Assembly: GCA_963734815.1 (NCBI GenBank)
Contig: CAVTIH010000002.1
Location: 1,364,001-1,428,000 of the forward strand
From: Palsa-744 sp963734815
Lineage (GTDB): Bacteria; Actinomycetota; Thermoleophilia; Solirubrobacterales; Solirubrobacteraceae
DNA: 64,000 bases
Reading direction: 5' to 3'
Every line of letters begins with the position of its first letter. Position 1 is the first letter of the stretch. A model generated the notes under the pieces. It made no database searches. It was not told where the DNA came from and saw nothing but the letters and a program-made list of their open reading frames with translations. Made by a program: the position numbers and the translations under genes. Shown piece after piece: positions 8,678-20,335 of the stretch.

Positions 8678-10594
8678 ATGCCCAAGACCATAGGCATAGA
8701 CCTAGGCACGACGAACTCCTGCATGGCCGTCCTCGAGGGCGGCGAGCCCACGGTGATCGAGAACGCCGAGGGCGGCAGGACCACACCTTCCGTCGTCGCC
8801 TTCGCCGCCTCCGGCGAGCGACTGGTTGGCACCGTCGCCAAGCGCCAGGCGGTCACCAACCCGCAGAACACCATCTTCTCGATCAAGCGCTTCATGGGGC
8901 GCAAGGAGGGGGAGGTGCGCGAGGAGGAGTCGATCGTCCCCTACAAGGTCGTCGCCGGACCCAACGGCGACGCGCGGGTGGATGCCGGCGGAGAGCAGCA
9001 CTCCCCGCCAGAGATCAGCGCGATGATCCTGCAGAAGCTGAAGACCGACGCGGAAGCGTACCTTGGCGAAAGGGTCGATTCCGCGGTGATCACCGTTCCC
9101 GCGTACTTCAATGACGACCAGCGCCAGGCGACCAAGGACGCCGGCAAGATCGCCGGGCTGGATGTCAAGCGCATCATCAACGAGCCCACGGCCGCTTCAC
9201 TGGCGTACGGCCTGGACAAGGAGACCGATCAGACGATCCTTGTGTTCGACCTTGGTGGCGGCACGTTCGACGTATCGGTGCTGGAGATCGGCGACGGCGT
9301 GTTCGAGGTCAAGTCGACCGCCGGCGACAACCATCTCGGCGGCGACAACTTCGACAAGGCGATCGTCGACTGGCTGGTCGCGGACTTCAAGCGCGACCAG
9401 GGGATCGACCTGTCGGCCGATCCGATGGCGCTGCAGCGTCTGTACGAGGCCGCGGAGAAGGCGAAGATCGAGCTCTCCACCACGCAGGAGACGCAGATCA
9501 ACCTGCCCTTCATCACCGCCGACTCGGCCGGCCCCAAGCATCTCGACACGCGGCTCACGCGGGCGAAGCTCTCCGAGCTGACCTCCGCGCTGCTGGATCG
9601 TGTCGTATCGCCCGTGCGCCAGGCGCTCGACGACGCCAAGGACAAGGGCGTCAAGGAGGTCGACCACGTCGTGATGGTCGGCGGCATGACGCGCATGCCG
9701 GCGGTGCAGGAGAAGGTCAAAGAGCTGACCGGCAAGGAGCCTCACCGCGGGGTCAACCCCGACGAGGTGGTGGCCGTGGGCGCCGCGATCCAGGCGGGCG
9801 TGCTGGCCGGCGACGTCAAGGACGTGCTGCTGCTGGACGTCACCCCGCTGACACTCGGGATCGAGACCAAGGGCGGCGTGATGACGAAGCTGATCGAGCG
9901 CAACACCACGATCCCGACGCGCAAGGGCGAGGTGTTCTCGACCGCCGAGGACAACCAACCCTCGGTCGAGATCCACGTGCTGCAGGGCGAGCGCGAGATG
10001 GCGACGTACAACAAGTCGCTGGGCAAGTTCCAGCTCACCGGCATCCCCCCGGCGCCGCGCGGGATACCGCAGGTGGAGGTGGCGTTTGACATCGACGCCA
10101 ACGGCATCCTCAACGTCTCCGCCAAGGACCTCGGCACCGGCAAGGAGCAGAAGATCGAGATCAAGGCTGGCTCGGGGCTCTCCGAGGAGGAGATCAAGAA
10201 CATGGTCTCCGACGCGGAGTCCCACGCCGAGGAGGACCGTAAGGCGCGCGAGCTCGCGGAGGCGCGCAACAACGGCGAGAACGCCGCCTACCAGGCCGAG
10301 CGCCAGCTCGCCGACCTCGGCGACCAGGTTGACGCCGACTCCAAGGCCCGCATCGAGGAAGCGATCAAGGAGGTTCGCGAAACGCTTGAGTCCGAGGATC
10401 CGGCCGCGATCAACGCCAAGACCGACGTGCTGCAGAGCGCCTTCCACGCCGTCTCGGAGGCGATGTACCAGCGCGCCCAGGAGCAGGCTGCCACAGCCAG
10501 CGGCGATGGCGGCGCTTCGACCGATGGCAACGGCGCGACCACGGACGATGAGGACGTGGTCGATGCCGAGGTCGTCGACGAGACGAAGGCGTAG
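8678..10594 (+). CDS. dnaK: Molecular chaperone DnaK (Hsp70)
   Basis: ATP-driven chaperone that binds exposed hydrophobic peptides, assisted by DnaJ and GrpE. The 638-residue sequence has the phosphate-1 motif IGIDLGTTNS at the N-terminus, the phosphate-2 motif DLGGGTFDVSVLEI near residue 190, the linker DVLLLDVTPLTLGIETKGG, and a beta-sandwich substrate domain followed by a helical lid. It ends in an acidic tail (TTDDEDVVDAEVVDETKA). The start has AGGAG 11 nt upstream. It is the first gene of dnaK-grpE-dnaJ-hspR and sits behind a putative HspR operator, so it should be heat-inducible by derepression. Confidence 0.97.
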   Translation: MPKTIGIDLGTTNSCMAVLEGGEPTVIENAEGGRTTPSVVAFAASGERLVGTVAKRQAVTNPQNTIFSIKRFMGRKEGEVREEESIVPYKVVAGPNGDARVDAGGEQHSPPEISAMILQKLKTDAEAYLGERVDSAVITVPAYFNDDQRQATKDAGKIAGLDVKRIINEPTAASLAYGLDKETDQTILVFDLGGGTFDVSVLEIGDGVFEVKSTAGDNHLGGDNFDKAIVDWLVADFKRDQGIDLSADPMALQRLYEAAEKAKIELSTTQETQINLPFITADSAGPKHLDTRLTRAKLSELTSALLDRVVSPVRQALDDAKDKGVKEVDHVVMVGGMTRMPAVQEKVKELTGKEPHRGVNPDEVVAVGAAIQAGVLAGDVKDVLLLDVTPLTLGIETKGGVMTKLIERNTTIPTRKGEVFSTAEDNQPSVEIHVLQGEREMATYNKSLGKFQLTGIPPAPRGIPQVEVAFDIDANGILNVSAKDLGTGKEQKIEIKAGSGLSEEEIKNMVSDAESHAEEDRKARELAEARNNGENAAYQAERQLADLGDQVDADSKARIEEAIKEVRETLESEDPAAINAKTDVLQSAFHAVSEAMYQRAQEQAATASGDGGASTDGNGATTDDEDVVDAEVVDETKA

Positions 10595-10599
10595 GCGCG

Positions 10600-11235
10600 A
10601 TGAGCGATATCACCGAGCAGGCGATCGAGGAAGATCAGCCGAGCCACTCCAGCAACCCCGGCGCCGGCCAGGCGCCGGGGGGTGAGCGTGCCGGCACAGA
10701 TGCGCCACCTCTCGCCGAGGAGAGCGCCTTGCCCGAAGCGCCGAGCGGATCGGCGCCCGAGGACGACGACGGGGTCAGCGAGCTCGAGGGCGACCTCGAC
10801 GAGCTGGTGGCCATCGCTGCGCAGCGCGACGAGTACCTCGCGCTCGCGCAGCGCACGCAGGCCGACTTCGAGAACTACCGCAAGCGCGTCGCGAAGGAGG
10901 CCGCCGCGGCGGCCGAGCGCGGCGTGGCGAAGCTCGCCAAGGAGCTGCTGCCGGCGCTCGACAACCTCGACCGGGCGCTGGGGGCCGCGGCGGAGGAGGA
11001 CCCGCTGCTGGACGGCGTGCGGCTGGTGCGGGCGGAGCTGAGCGCGGCGCTCGCGCGCGTTGGCGTCGAGTCGTTCGATCCCAAGGGCGAGCGGTTTGAC
11101 CCCGTCCACCACGAGGCGATGGTCCAGCAGCTCCTCGAGGGTGCCGCCAGCGGCACCGTGGTCGAGGTCTACCAGCCCGGGTATCGGCTGAACGGCACCG
11201 TGATTCGCCCCGCGCGCGTCGTGGTGGCGGCTTAG
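10600..11235 (+). CDS. grpE: Nucleotide exchange factor GrpE
   Basis: Releases ADP from DnaK. The 211-residue product begins with a disordered acidic/Ser/Pro region of about 60 residues. The GrpE coiled coil and head domain follow: 'RTQADFENYRKRVAKE', 'LLPALDNLDRAL', and the C-terminal 'YQPGYRLNGTVIRPARVVVA', all hallmark segments of the family. It begins 5 nt after the dnaK stop, in the same operon. Confidence 0.95.
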   Translation: MSDITEQAIEEDQPSHSSNPGAGQAPGGERAGTDAPPLAEESALPEAPSGSAPEDDDGVSELEGDLDELVAIAAQRDEYLALAQRTQADFENYRKRVAKEAAAAAERGVAKLAKELLPALDNLDRALGAAAEEDPLLDGVRLVRAELSAALARVGVESFDPKGERFDPVHHEAMVQQLLEGAASGTVVEVYQPGYRLNGTVIRPARVVVAA

Positions 11236-11246
11236 GAGGCGCGAAG

Positions 11247-12359
11247 ATGGCGGGCAAACAGGACCTGTACGCAACACTGGGCGTCGAGAAGAAAGCAACT
11301 CCCGATGAGCTGAAGAAGGCCTACCGCAAGCTCGCACGCCAGTACCACCCCGACCGCAACCCCGACGATAAGCATGCCGAGGCGCGCTTCAAGGAGATCT
11401 CGCACGCCAACGACGTGCTGTCGGACCCCGAGAAGCGCAAGCAGTACGACAGCGGCACCGGGCCCTACGCCAACGCCGGGGGCAGTGGGTTTGGGGGCTT
11501 CGGCAACTTCGACTTCGACGCCTCTTCGATGGGCGACATTCTCTCCAACCTCTTTGGGGGGTCGGCGAGCGGCAGGCGCACGCGCACCCAGCCCCGCCCG
11601 GAGCGCGGGCGCGACCTGGAGACGCAGGTGTCGATCTCCTTCGAGCAGGCCGTGTCGGGCGCACAGGTTCCACTGTCGGTCGCCACCCAGGCGAGCTGCC
11701 CGACCTGCCACGGCACCGGCGCCAAGCCGGGGACGACGCCGAAGGTGTGCCCAAAGTGCGAGGGCCGCGGGATCGAGACCCAGGGCCAGGGGATGTTCTC
11801 GATCTCCCAGCCGTGCTCGCGTTGCGGCGGCTCGGGGACCGTAATCGAGGACCCCTGTCCGACATGCCACGGCTCGGGCGCGGTGCGCACGGTGAAGAAA
11901 TATCGCGTGAACATACCCGCGGGGGTGAAGGAGGGCTCGCGTATCCGCCTGCCCGGCAAGGGCGAGGCGGGGCCGCGCGGCGGGCCGCCTGGCGACCTGT
12001 ACGTGATCACGCACGTGGCGCACTCGCCCGTGTTCAAACGGCGCGGCGACAACGTCGAGGTCGAGGTGCCGCTCACGATCCCGGAGGCACTGCGCGGCGC
12101 AGAGGTGAAGGTGCCGACGCTGAATGGCACCAAGACGCTGCGCGTAAAACCCGGCACGACCCACGGCACGGTGCAGCGCCTGCGCGGCGAGGGCCCGCCG
12201 AAGCTCGGCGGTAAGGACCACGGCGACATCCACTACCGCTTTGTGATCGACGTCCCCGACGAGCTGACCGACGAGCAGAGCGCCGCGGTGCAGGCGCTCG
12301 CGGAGGCCTCCAACGGCAGCGACCCGCGGGCGCGTCTGTTCGAGCAGGCATCGCAATGA
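11247..12359 (+). CDS. dnaJ: Co-chaperone DnaJ (Hsp40)
   Basis: Delivers substrates to DnaK and stimulates its ATPase. The 370-residue product contains the J domain with the HPD triad (RQYHPDRNP, about residues 30-38) and a Gly/Phe-rich linker (GGSGFGGFGNFDFD). Four zinc-binding CxxCxGxG repeats follow (CPTCHGTG, CPKCEGRG, CSRCGGSG, CPTCHGSG), and then the C-terminal peptide-binding domain. AGGAGG lies a few bases before the ATG. The stop overlaps the hspR start (ATGA). Confidence 0.96.
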   Translation: MAGKQDLYATLGVEKKATPDELKKAYRKLARQYHPDRNPDDKHAEARFKEISHANDVLSDPEKRKQYDSGTGPYANAGGSGFGGFGNFDFDASSMGDILSNLFGGSASGRRTRTQPRPERGRDLETQVSISFEQAVSGAQVPLSVATQASCPTCHGTGAKPGTTPKVCPKCEGRGIETQGQGMFSISQPCSRCGGSGTVIEDPCPTCHGSGAVRTVKKYRVNIPAGVKEGSRIRLPGKGEAGPRGGPPGDLYVITHVAHSPVFKRRGDNVEVEVPLTIPEALRGAEVKVPTLNGTKTLRVKPGTTHGTVQRLRGEGPPKLGGKDHGDIHYRFVIDVPDELTDEQSAAVQALAEASNGSDPRARLFEQASQ

Positions 12360-12841
12360 GCGAGCGCCGACCCCCAACCACCGAAGCCGGCGAGATCGAG
12401 GTGGCGCGCGACCACGGCGTGTTCATGATCTCCGTCGCGGCCGAGCTCGCGCGGATGCACCCGCAGACGCTCCGCACCTACGAGGCGCGCGGCCTGATCG
12501 ATCCCAAGCGCTCGCCAAAGGGCACCCGTCTGTACTCGCGCGAGGACGTCGAGAGGCTCCGCCGCATCCAAGAGATGACGGCAGAGCTCGGTCTCAACCT
12601 CGCCGGCGTCGAGCGCGTGCTGGACCTCGAGACGGAGATCAGGCAGATGCACGCCCGCATCGAGGAGCTCGAGGTGCAGGCGCTGCGCGCCCAGGTCGAG
12701 CTGGCCGAGCGCCTGGAGGAGGTACGCCGATCGTTTCGCGCCGAGCTGGTGCCGTTCCCCAATTCCCGCCCGCCCAGCCGAGAGCTGGTGCGAGTCGCGG
12801 ATGCGCGGCCACTTGGTCGGGCGGGCAGACACACGAGATGA
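12356..12841 (+). CDS. hspR: Heat-shock repressor HspR (MerR family)
   Basis: Represses the dnaK operon and clpB; in Streptomyces it works together with DnaK as co-repressor. The 161-residue product has a MerR-type winged helix-turn-helix at about residues 22-90: 'MISVAAELARMHPQTLRTYEARGLIDPKRSPKGTR' (shown here in overlapping pieces MISVAAELARMHPQ and TLRTYEARGLIDP), with the DVERLRRIQEM wing. A dimerising coiled coil of alternating Glu/Leu/Arg follows to about residue 125. The basic tail ends in RAGRHTR. Its start overlaps the dnaJ stop, placing it under its own control. Confidence 0.92.
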   Translation: MSERRPPTTEAGEIEVARDHGVFMISVAAELARMHPQTLRTYEARGLIDPKRSPKGTRLYSREDVERLRRIQEMTAELGLNLAGVERVLDLETEIRQMHARIEELEVQALRAQVELAERLEEVRRSFRAELVPFPNSRPPSRELVRVADARPLGRAGRHTR

Positions 12842-12852
12842 CAACATAAAAT

Positions 12853-12875
12853 CTGCTAAGCTGAGGCTTAGATTT
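12853..12875 (+). promoter_or_regulatory. Putative HspR operator abutting clpB
   Basis: CTAAGC TGAG GCTTAG is a perfect inverted repeat inside a 23-bp block that matches the dnaK-upstream site at 21 of 23 positions. It ends 2 nt before the clpB ATG. TAAAAT at 12847-12852 could be the -10 box, so the operator would overlap the transcription start. Confidence 0.72.
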
Positions 12876-12877
12876 AT

Positions 12878-15631
<2,754 letters not shown>

Positions 15632-15644
15632 TCGAAAGCCTCCA

Positions 15645-15662
15645 GTCGGCTGCGCCACCCTC
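15645..15662 (+). repeat. Solo end of dispersed hairpin repeat
   Basis: TCGGCTGCGCCACCCTCT matches one terminus of the elements at 24382-24471 (inverted), 47734-47866 and 55399-55445. Only this end is present. Its last T is also the first base of TAATCT, a possible -10 box for the next gene. Confidence 0.7.
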
Positions 15663-15705
15663 TAATCTGGGAACGCTCCCACCACCACCCCCGAGGAGGA
15701 GACCC

Positions 15706-15987
15706 ATGCCCACCTACATCATGCTTGCGAACCTCACGCCGGAGGGCGTGCAGACTGTCAAGAACAACCCGCAGAGGATTCACGAGGTCAACAAAGAGGT
15801 GGAGCAGCTGGGGGCGAAGGTGAAGGCGCAGTGGGCAACGCTGGGGCGCTTCGATTTCGTCAACATCCTCGAGGCCCCGGACGAGCAGACTATGGCGCGC
15901 GTCTCACTGGAGCTGGGCTCGCGGGGAACGGTGCGCTACGAGACGCTCACGGCAATACCCGTCGACGACTTCATCGCCTCGCTGTGA
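15706..15987 (+). CDS. GYD-domain protein
   Basis: A 93-residue cytoplasmic protein with the GYD-domain pattern: an N-terminal MPTYIMLANLTPEGVQTVKN strand-helix, then 'VKAQWATLGRFDFVNILEAPDEQTM', and a C-terminal 'GTVRYETLTAIPVDDF'. GYD proteins are small ferredoxin-fold proteins with no settled function. The ATG at 15706 is selected by a strong GAGGAGGAG ribosome binding site (15693-15701). TAATCT at 15662-15667 is a possible -10 box, formed partly by the repeat end. Confidence 0.85.
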   Translation: MPTYIMLANLTPEGVQTVKNNPQRIHEVNKEVEQLGAKVKAQWATLGRFDFVNILEAPDEQTMARVSLELGSRGTVRYETLTAIPVDDFIASL

Positions 15988-16102
15988 GCCCTGTCTCGCC
16001 GCACCTGGCTGCGTCGCTGCCGGCGGGCCCGTGCAGAGCACTGCTCCCGCCGGCGCTCCTTGCCAGGCACGACGAGCCACGACTCACAGGCCCGAAGGTC
16101 GC

Positions 16103-17527
16103 ATGAGGATCCTCGTCGTCGGCAGCGGTGGGCGCGAGCACGCGCTGGTGCGTGCTCTCGCGCGCTCCGAGGAAGCCACGGAGCTGATGTGCGCTCCCGG
16201 CAACGCCGGGATCGCGCGGGACGCGCGCTTGATCGACGTGGCGGCCGACGACGTCGAGGGAATCGTCGCGGCGGTGGAGCGCGAGGGCATCCACTTCACC
16301 GTAGTGGGGCCCGAGGCGCCGCTGGTGGCGGGCCTCGTGGACGCGCTCGACCGACGTGGCCACCTGGCCTTCGGCCCATCGGCCGCGGCGGCGCGACTGG
16401 AGAGCTCCAAGGCGTTCGCCAAGCAGTTGATGGAGCAGGCGGGCGTGCCGACCGCGCGCTGGCATCACGCGCGCACGCTCGAGCAGGGTGTGGCGGCGGT
16501 GGCGGAGCTGGCCAATCCGGGGGTGGTGGTGAAGGCCGACGGCCTGGCGGCTGGCAAGGGTGTGACGGTGGCCGATTCGCCCGAGCAGGCCGAAGCGGCC
16601 TTGCGAGAGATCTTCGTCGAGGGTCGCTTTTTGATTGGCAACCCCGCCCACCCCGACCCGGCCCACTCGTCCGACGGCATCGGCGCGAGCGCGGTCGTCG
16701 AAGAACGCCTGATCGGCAGGGAGATCTCCCTGATGGCGCTGTGCGATGGGAAGGGCGCCTACCCGCTGACGCCGGCGCGCGACTACAAGCGCATCTTCGA
16801 CGGCGACCGCGGCCCGAACACCGGCGGGATGGGCGCCTACTCGCCGGTGGCGGAGCTGGGCAGCGAATGGGAGTGGCACCTCACCCCGATCATCCACGGA
16901 CCGATCGTCCAACTGATGAGCGAGCGAGGGATCCCTTTCCATGGAGTGCTGTACGCCGGCGCGATCCTGACGGCGCAGGGACTGCGCGTGCTCGAGTACA
17001 ACGTGCGCTTCGGCGATCCCGAGGCACAGGCGCTGCTGCCGCGCCTGGAGTCCGACCTGCTGAGGCTGCTGTTCCGCGCCTCGCGCGCCGGCGGCCTCGG
17101 CCAGACGGAGGAGGAAAGCGAAGATGCGCTGCTGTTCAGGTGGTCGCTGCAGTCGACGGTGACGGTGACGCTGGCGAGCCGCGGCTACCCCGAGTCCGCT
17201 TCAAAGGGCGATCCGATCTCGGGATTGGACCGCGTGCCCAAGGGCGTGGAGGTGACCCACGCGGGGACGGCGCTCGCAAACCACGAGCTGGTGACCGCGG
17301 GCGGGCGGGTGCTGAACGTGACGGCGCTCGGCGACGGGCATGAAGAGGCCCGACAAGCGGCGTATGCTGCGGCGCGGATGATCTCCTTCGACGGCATGCA
17401 GATGCGCGGCGACATCGCCGCCGCCGTGGCACCCGACCACGAGGTGCGGGATGTCGAGGAATGGATGCGGGCGTGGTATGAGGACGAGCCCAACGAGGGC
17501 CTTGGCGCGGAGGTGGAGTGTGGGTGA
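16103..17527 (+). CDS. purD: Phosphoribosylamine-glycine ligase
   Basis: Makes glycinamide ribonucleotide from phosphoribosylamine, glycine and ATP, the second step of purine synthesis. The 474-residue product begins MRILVVGSGGREHAL, the family's canonical start. It has the ATP-grasp segments 'SSKAFAKQLMEQAGVPTAR' and 'VVKADGLAAGKGV', and the signature 'LRVLEYNVRFGDPEAQ'. The C-terminal domain carries a moderately rewritten stretch (TEEESEDALLFRWSLQ). It opens the purine gene cluster; the next gene follows within 25 nt. Confidence 0.95.
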   Translation: MRILVVGSGGREHALVRALARSEEATELMCAPGNAGIARDARLIDVAADDVEGIVAAVEREGIHFTVVGPEAPLVAGLVDALDRRGHLAFGPSAAAARLESSKAFAKQLMEQAGVPTARWHHARTLEQGVAAVAELANPGVVVKADGLAAGKGVTVADSPEQAEAALREIFVEGRFLIGNPAHPDPAHSSDGIGASAVVEERLIGREISLMALCDGKGAYPLTPARDYKRIFDGDRGPNTGGMGAYSPVAELGSEWEWHLTPIIHGPIVQLMSERGIPFHGVLYAGAILTAQGLRVLEYNVRFGDPEAQALLPRLESDLLRLLFRASRAGGLGQTEEESEDALLFRWSLQSTVTVTLASRGYPESASKGDPISGLDRVPKGVEVTHAGTALANHELVTAGGRVLNVTALGDGHEEARQAAYAAARMISFDGMQMRGDIAAAVAPDHEVRDVEEWMRAWYEDEPNEGLGAEVECG

Positions 17528-17549
17528 TGTGACCCCGATCGCGATCGCG

Positions 17550-17999
17550 ATGAGCGAGACCGAGGTGCGCGCGGAGCTGGAGGAGCTCGAGGTGGATGCC
17601 CCGCGCGTGGGGATCGTGATGGGCTCGGCGAGTGATATGGAGAAGATGGAGAAGGCCGCGGAGGAGCTGAAGGCACGCAACATCCTGCACGAGCTGCGGG
17701 TGATGTCGGCTCACCGCGAACCGGACGTGGTGGCGGAATACGCTAAGAACGCCCAGATGCGGGGCCTGCGCGTGATCATCGCGGGCGCCGGCATCTCCGC
17801 GGCGCTGCCGGGTGCGGTGGCGGCCCACACCGAGCTGCCAGTGATCGGCGTCCCGCTGTCGGGCCGCCTCAGCGCGGCGGGCGGCCTCGACGCGATCCTC
17901 TCGATCGTGCAGATGCCACCGGGCGTGCCGGTCGCGTGCGTGGGCCTCGACAACGCCCGTAACGCGGCGATCCTCGCCGCGCAGATCCTGACGGCGTAG
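17550..17999 (+). CDS. purE: PurE, N5-CAIR mutase / AIR carboxylase family
   Basis: Acts at the carboxylation step that forms CAIR. The 149-residue product has 'GIVMGSASDMEKM', the active-site loop 'VMSAHREPD', 'AGAGISAALPGAVAAHT' and 'LSIVQMPPGVPVA'. The 'AGISAALPG' form differs from the 'AGGAAHLPGM' form of well-studied class I enzymes. No purK gene is visible in the window, so either purK lies elsewhere or the enzyme carboxylates directly. ATG 17550 is chosen; GTG at 17520 or 17529, behind GGAGGTGGAG at the end of purD, are real alternatives. Confidence 0.9.
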   Translation: MSETEVRAELEELEVDAPRVGIVMGSASDMEKMEKAAEELKARNILHELRVMSAHREPDVVAEYAKNAQMRGLRVIIAGAGISAALPGAVAAHTELPVIGVPLSGRLSAAGGLDAILSIVQMPPGVPVACVGLDNARNAAILAAQILTA

Positions 18000-18073
18000 G
18001 TCGACGCCGGCCGCCGACACCGGCCAAGGACGTGAGCACGCCGGATGCGGCCGGGCGGCGATACTTCAATCAG

Positions 18074-19378
18074 ATGATCGACCGCTACACACGTCCACAA
18101 CTGGGCGCGATCTGGACCGACGAGGCCCGCATGGAGGCGTGGCGCGAGGTGGAGGTGGCGGCGTGCGAGGAGCTGGCGCTCCTGCTCGGCGCCGGCAACG
18201 GCCCCACCGAGGCCGACCTGGAGGGGATCCGTAGGGCGACGTTCACCGTCGAGGCGGTCAACGAGCGTGAGCGCACAACCGACCACGACATGGCGGCGTT
18301 TGTGGACGTGCTCGCCGCCTCCGCCGGCGAGGCGGGGCGCTGGATCCACTTCGGCTTGACCTCCTCGGATGTCCTGGACACAGCGCTCGCGTTGCAGCTG
18401 AAGGCGGCGGGCGGAGCGATCGTGCCGGGAGCCCGCGCGCTCGTGCAGGCGCTGGCCGCGCGCGCACGCGAGCACGTGCAGACGCTGTGCGTGGGGCGCA
18501 CGCACGGGGTGCACGCCGAGCCGACGACGTTCGGCGTGAAGCTGGCGGGGCTGGCATTCGAGGCGCACCGCAACGCTCTGCGCTTGGAGCGCGCCTTCGC
18601 GCAGGTGTCGGTGGGCGGGATCTCGGGCGCGGTGGGCACCTACGCGGCCACCAGCCCGGAGTTCGAGACGCGCGTGCTGGCGCGGCTCGGCTTGGAGCGC
18701 GAGCCGGTGTCCACGCAGGTGGTGGCGCGCGACCGCCACGCGGAGCTGCTGAGCGCGATCGCGCTCGCGGGCGCCGGCATGGAGCGCCTGGCGACCGAGG
18801 TGCGCCACCTGCAACGCACGGAGGTGCGCGAGGTGCAGGAGCCGTTCCGCGGCGGCCAGAAGGGTTCGAGCGCGATGCCACACAAGCGCAACCCGATCAA
18901 GGCCGAGCAGATCTCGGGGCTGGCGCGCGTGTTGCGCGGCAACGCCCAGGCAGGCCTGGAGAACGTGGCGTTGTGGCACGAGCGCGACATCTCCCACTCC
19001 TCGGTCGAGCGAATCGTGCTGTCGGGCTCGACGACCCTGATCGACTACCTCCAGCACCGCGCGACGGCGCTGGTGGAGGGCATGACGGTGGACGCCGAGC
19101 GGATGCGCGAGAACCTTGAGCTCACCTACGGCGCGATCTTCTCGCAGCGGCTGTTGCTGGCGCTGGTGGAGGGCGGCATGAGCCGCGACGAGGCTTACTA
19201 CGAGGTGCAGCGAGCCAGCCAGCAGGCATGGGACACGCGCACCCCTCTGCGTGAGCTGCTCGCCGATGGGCGGGCGGGTTTCATCCCCGCGACGCTCGAT
19301 CTGGACGCGATCTTCGACTACGGCCACTACACGCGCTACGCGCAGGAGATCGTCGCGCGGTTGGATGAGATCGTCTGA
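18074..19378 (+). CDS. purB: Adenylosuccinate lyase
   Basis: Cleaves SAICAR to AICAR and adenylosuccinate to AMP, each releasing fumarate. The 434-residue product shows 'RYTRPQLGAIWTDEARM' at the N-terminus, the catalytic 'GRTHGVHAEPTTFG' and the fumarase/lyase signature 'GSSAMPHKRNPIKAEQ'. The ATG at 18074 matches the usual family start (MIxRYT); a GTG at 18032 in frame would add 14 residues. The gene lies between purE and purC in the same direction. Confidence 0.95.
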   Translation: MIDRYTRPQLGAIWTDEARMEAWREVEVAACEELALLLGAGNGPTEADLEGIRRATFTVEAVNERERTTDHDMAAFVDVLAASAGEAGRWIHFGLTSSDVLDTALALQLKAAGGAIVPGARALVQALAARAREHVQTLCVGRTHGVHAEPTTFGVKLAGLAFEAHRNALRLERAFAQVSVGGISGAVGTYAATSPEFETRVLARLGLEREPVSTQVVARDRHAELLSAIALAGAGMERLATEVRHLQRTEVREVQEPFRGGQKGSSAMPHKRNPIKAEQISGLARVLRGNAQAGLENVALWHERDISHSSVERIVLSGSTTLIDYLQHRATALVEGMTVDAERMRENLELTYGAIFSQRLLLALVEGGMSRDEAYYEVQRASQQAWDTRTPLRELLADGRAGFIPATLDLDAIFDYGHYTRYAQEIVARLDEIV

Positions 19379-19401
19379 TCGCCTCACGCCGCGCCTCTCG
19401 G

Positions 19402-19407
19402 TAGAGT
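19402..19407 (+). promoter_or_regulatory. Putative -10 box for purC (leaderless)
   Basis: TAGAGT lies 7 nt before the GTG start of purC, and no Shine-Dalgarno sequence is present. The spacing suits a transcript that begins at or next to the start codon. Confidence 0.5.
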
Positions 19408-19414
19408 CGGGTCC

Positions 19415-20335
19415 GTGACCGCGCTCGCCGACCTGCCCCTTCTCGCCAGCGGCAAGGTGCGCGAGCTGTACGACCTCGACGACCGCCTGCTGATGGTCGC
19501 CAGCGACCGCATCTCCACCTACGACGCGGTGCACCCGACGGCGATCCCCGACAAGGGGAAGGTGCTCACCGGGCTGTCGGTGTTCTGGTTCCAGAAGACC
19601 GAGCAGATCGTCGCCAACCACCTGATCTCCGCCACCGAGGGCGTGCCCGAGGAGGCCCGCGGCCGCGCGCTGGTCGTGCGTAAGCTGAAAATGCTGCCGG
19701 TCGAGTGCGTGGTGCGCGGCTACATCACCGGCTCGGGCTGGAAGGACTACCAGGCGACCGGCGCCGTCTCCGGAATCGCGCTGCCGAGCGACCTGCGCGA
19801 GTCCGAGCAGCTGCCCGAGCCGATCTTCACGCCGAGCACGAAGGCCGAGATCGGCCACGACGAGGCGATCGACTTCGAGCGCGCCGCCGAGCTGGTGGGC
19901 GACCGCGCGTTGATGGAGCGGGTGCGCGACGTGTCGATCGAGCTGTACACGTTCGCTGCCGCACACGCGCGCGAGCGCGGGGTGATCCTGGCGGACACGA
20001 AGTTCGAGCTGGGCTTCGACGAGGACGGCGAGCTGGTGCTGGGCGACGAGGTGTTGACGCCGGACTCATCGCGCTACTGGCCCGCCGACGGCTACCAGCC
20101 CGGCAGGGGCCAGCCGAGCTTCGACAAGCAGTACGTGCGCGACTGGGCGGCGGGCAGCGGCTGGGATAAGCGCCCGCCGGCGCCGGCGATCCCCGACGAC
20201 GTCGTCGCCGGCACTCGTGCGCGCTACGTGGAGGCATACGAACGGATCGCCGGCGAGCCCTTCCAGGCGTGGCTGGAGCGCACGGGCGCCGCGGCCGAGC
20301 CGGCCGTGGCAGTCGACGCGCAGGGCTCGACTTGA
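19415..20335 (+). CDS. purC: SAICAR synthetase
   Basis: Joins CAIR and aspartate with ATP to form SAICAR. The 306-residue product begins with 'LASGKVRELYDLDD', followed by 'VASDRISTYDAV', 'VECVVRGYITGSGWKDY' and the C-terminal 'ILADTKFELGF', 'LTPDSSRYWP' and 'SFDKQYVRDW', all canonical for the longer (about 300-residue) PurC type. The start is a GTG preceded by a TAGAGT box. The stop overlaps the TTG proposed as the purS start. Confidence 0.95.
   Translation: MTALADLPLLASGKVRELYDLDDRLLMVASDRISTYDAVHPTAIPDKGKVLTGLSVFWFQKTEQIVANHLISATEGVPEEARGRALVVRKLKMLPVECVVRGYITGSGWKDYQATGAVSGIALPSDLRESEQLPEPIFTPSTKAEIGHDEAIDFERAAELVGDRALMERVRDVSIELYTFAAAHARERGVILADTKFELGFDEDGELVLGDEVLTPDSSRYWPADGYQPGRGQPSFDKQYVRDWAAGSGWDKRPPAPAIPDDVVAGTRARYVEAYERIAGEPFQAWLERTGAAAEPAVAVDAQGST

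Noticed and set aside
17711..19966. 750-codon open frame antisense to purE-purB-purC
   Set aside because: It covers three convincing genes in the other direction and its composition is typical of a shadow frame. The same holds for antisense frames over purL/purF and ino1.
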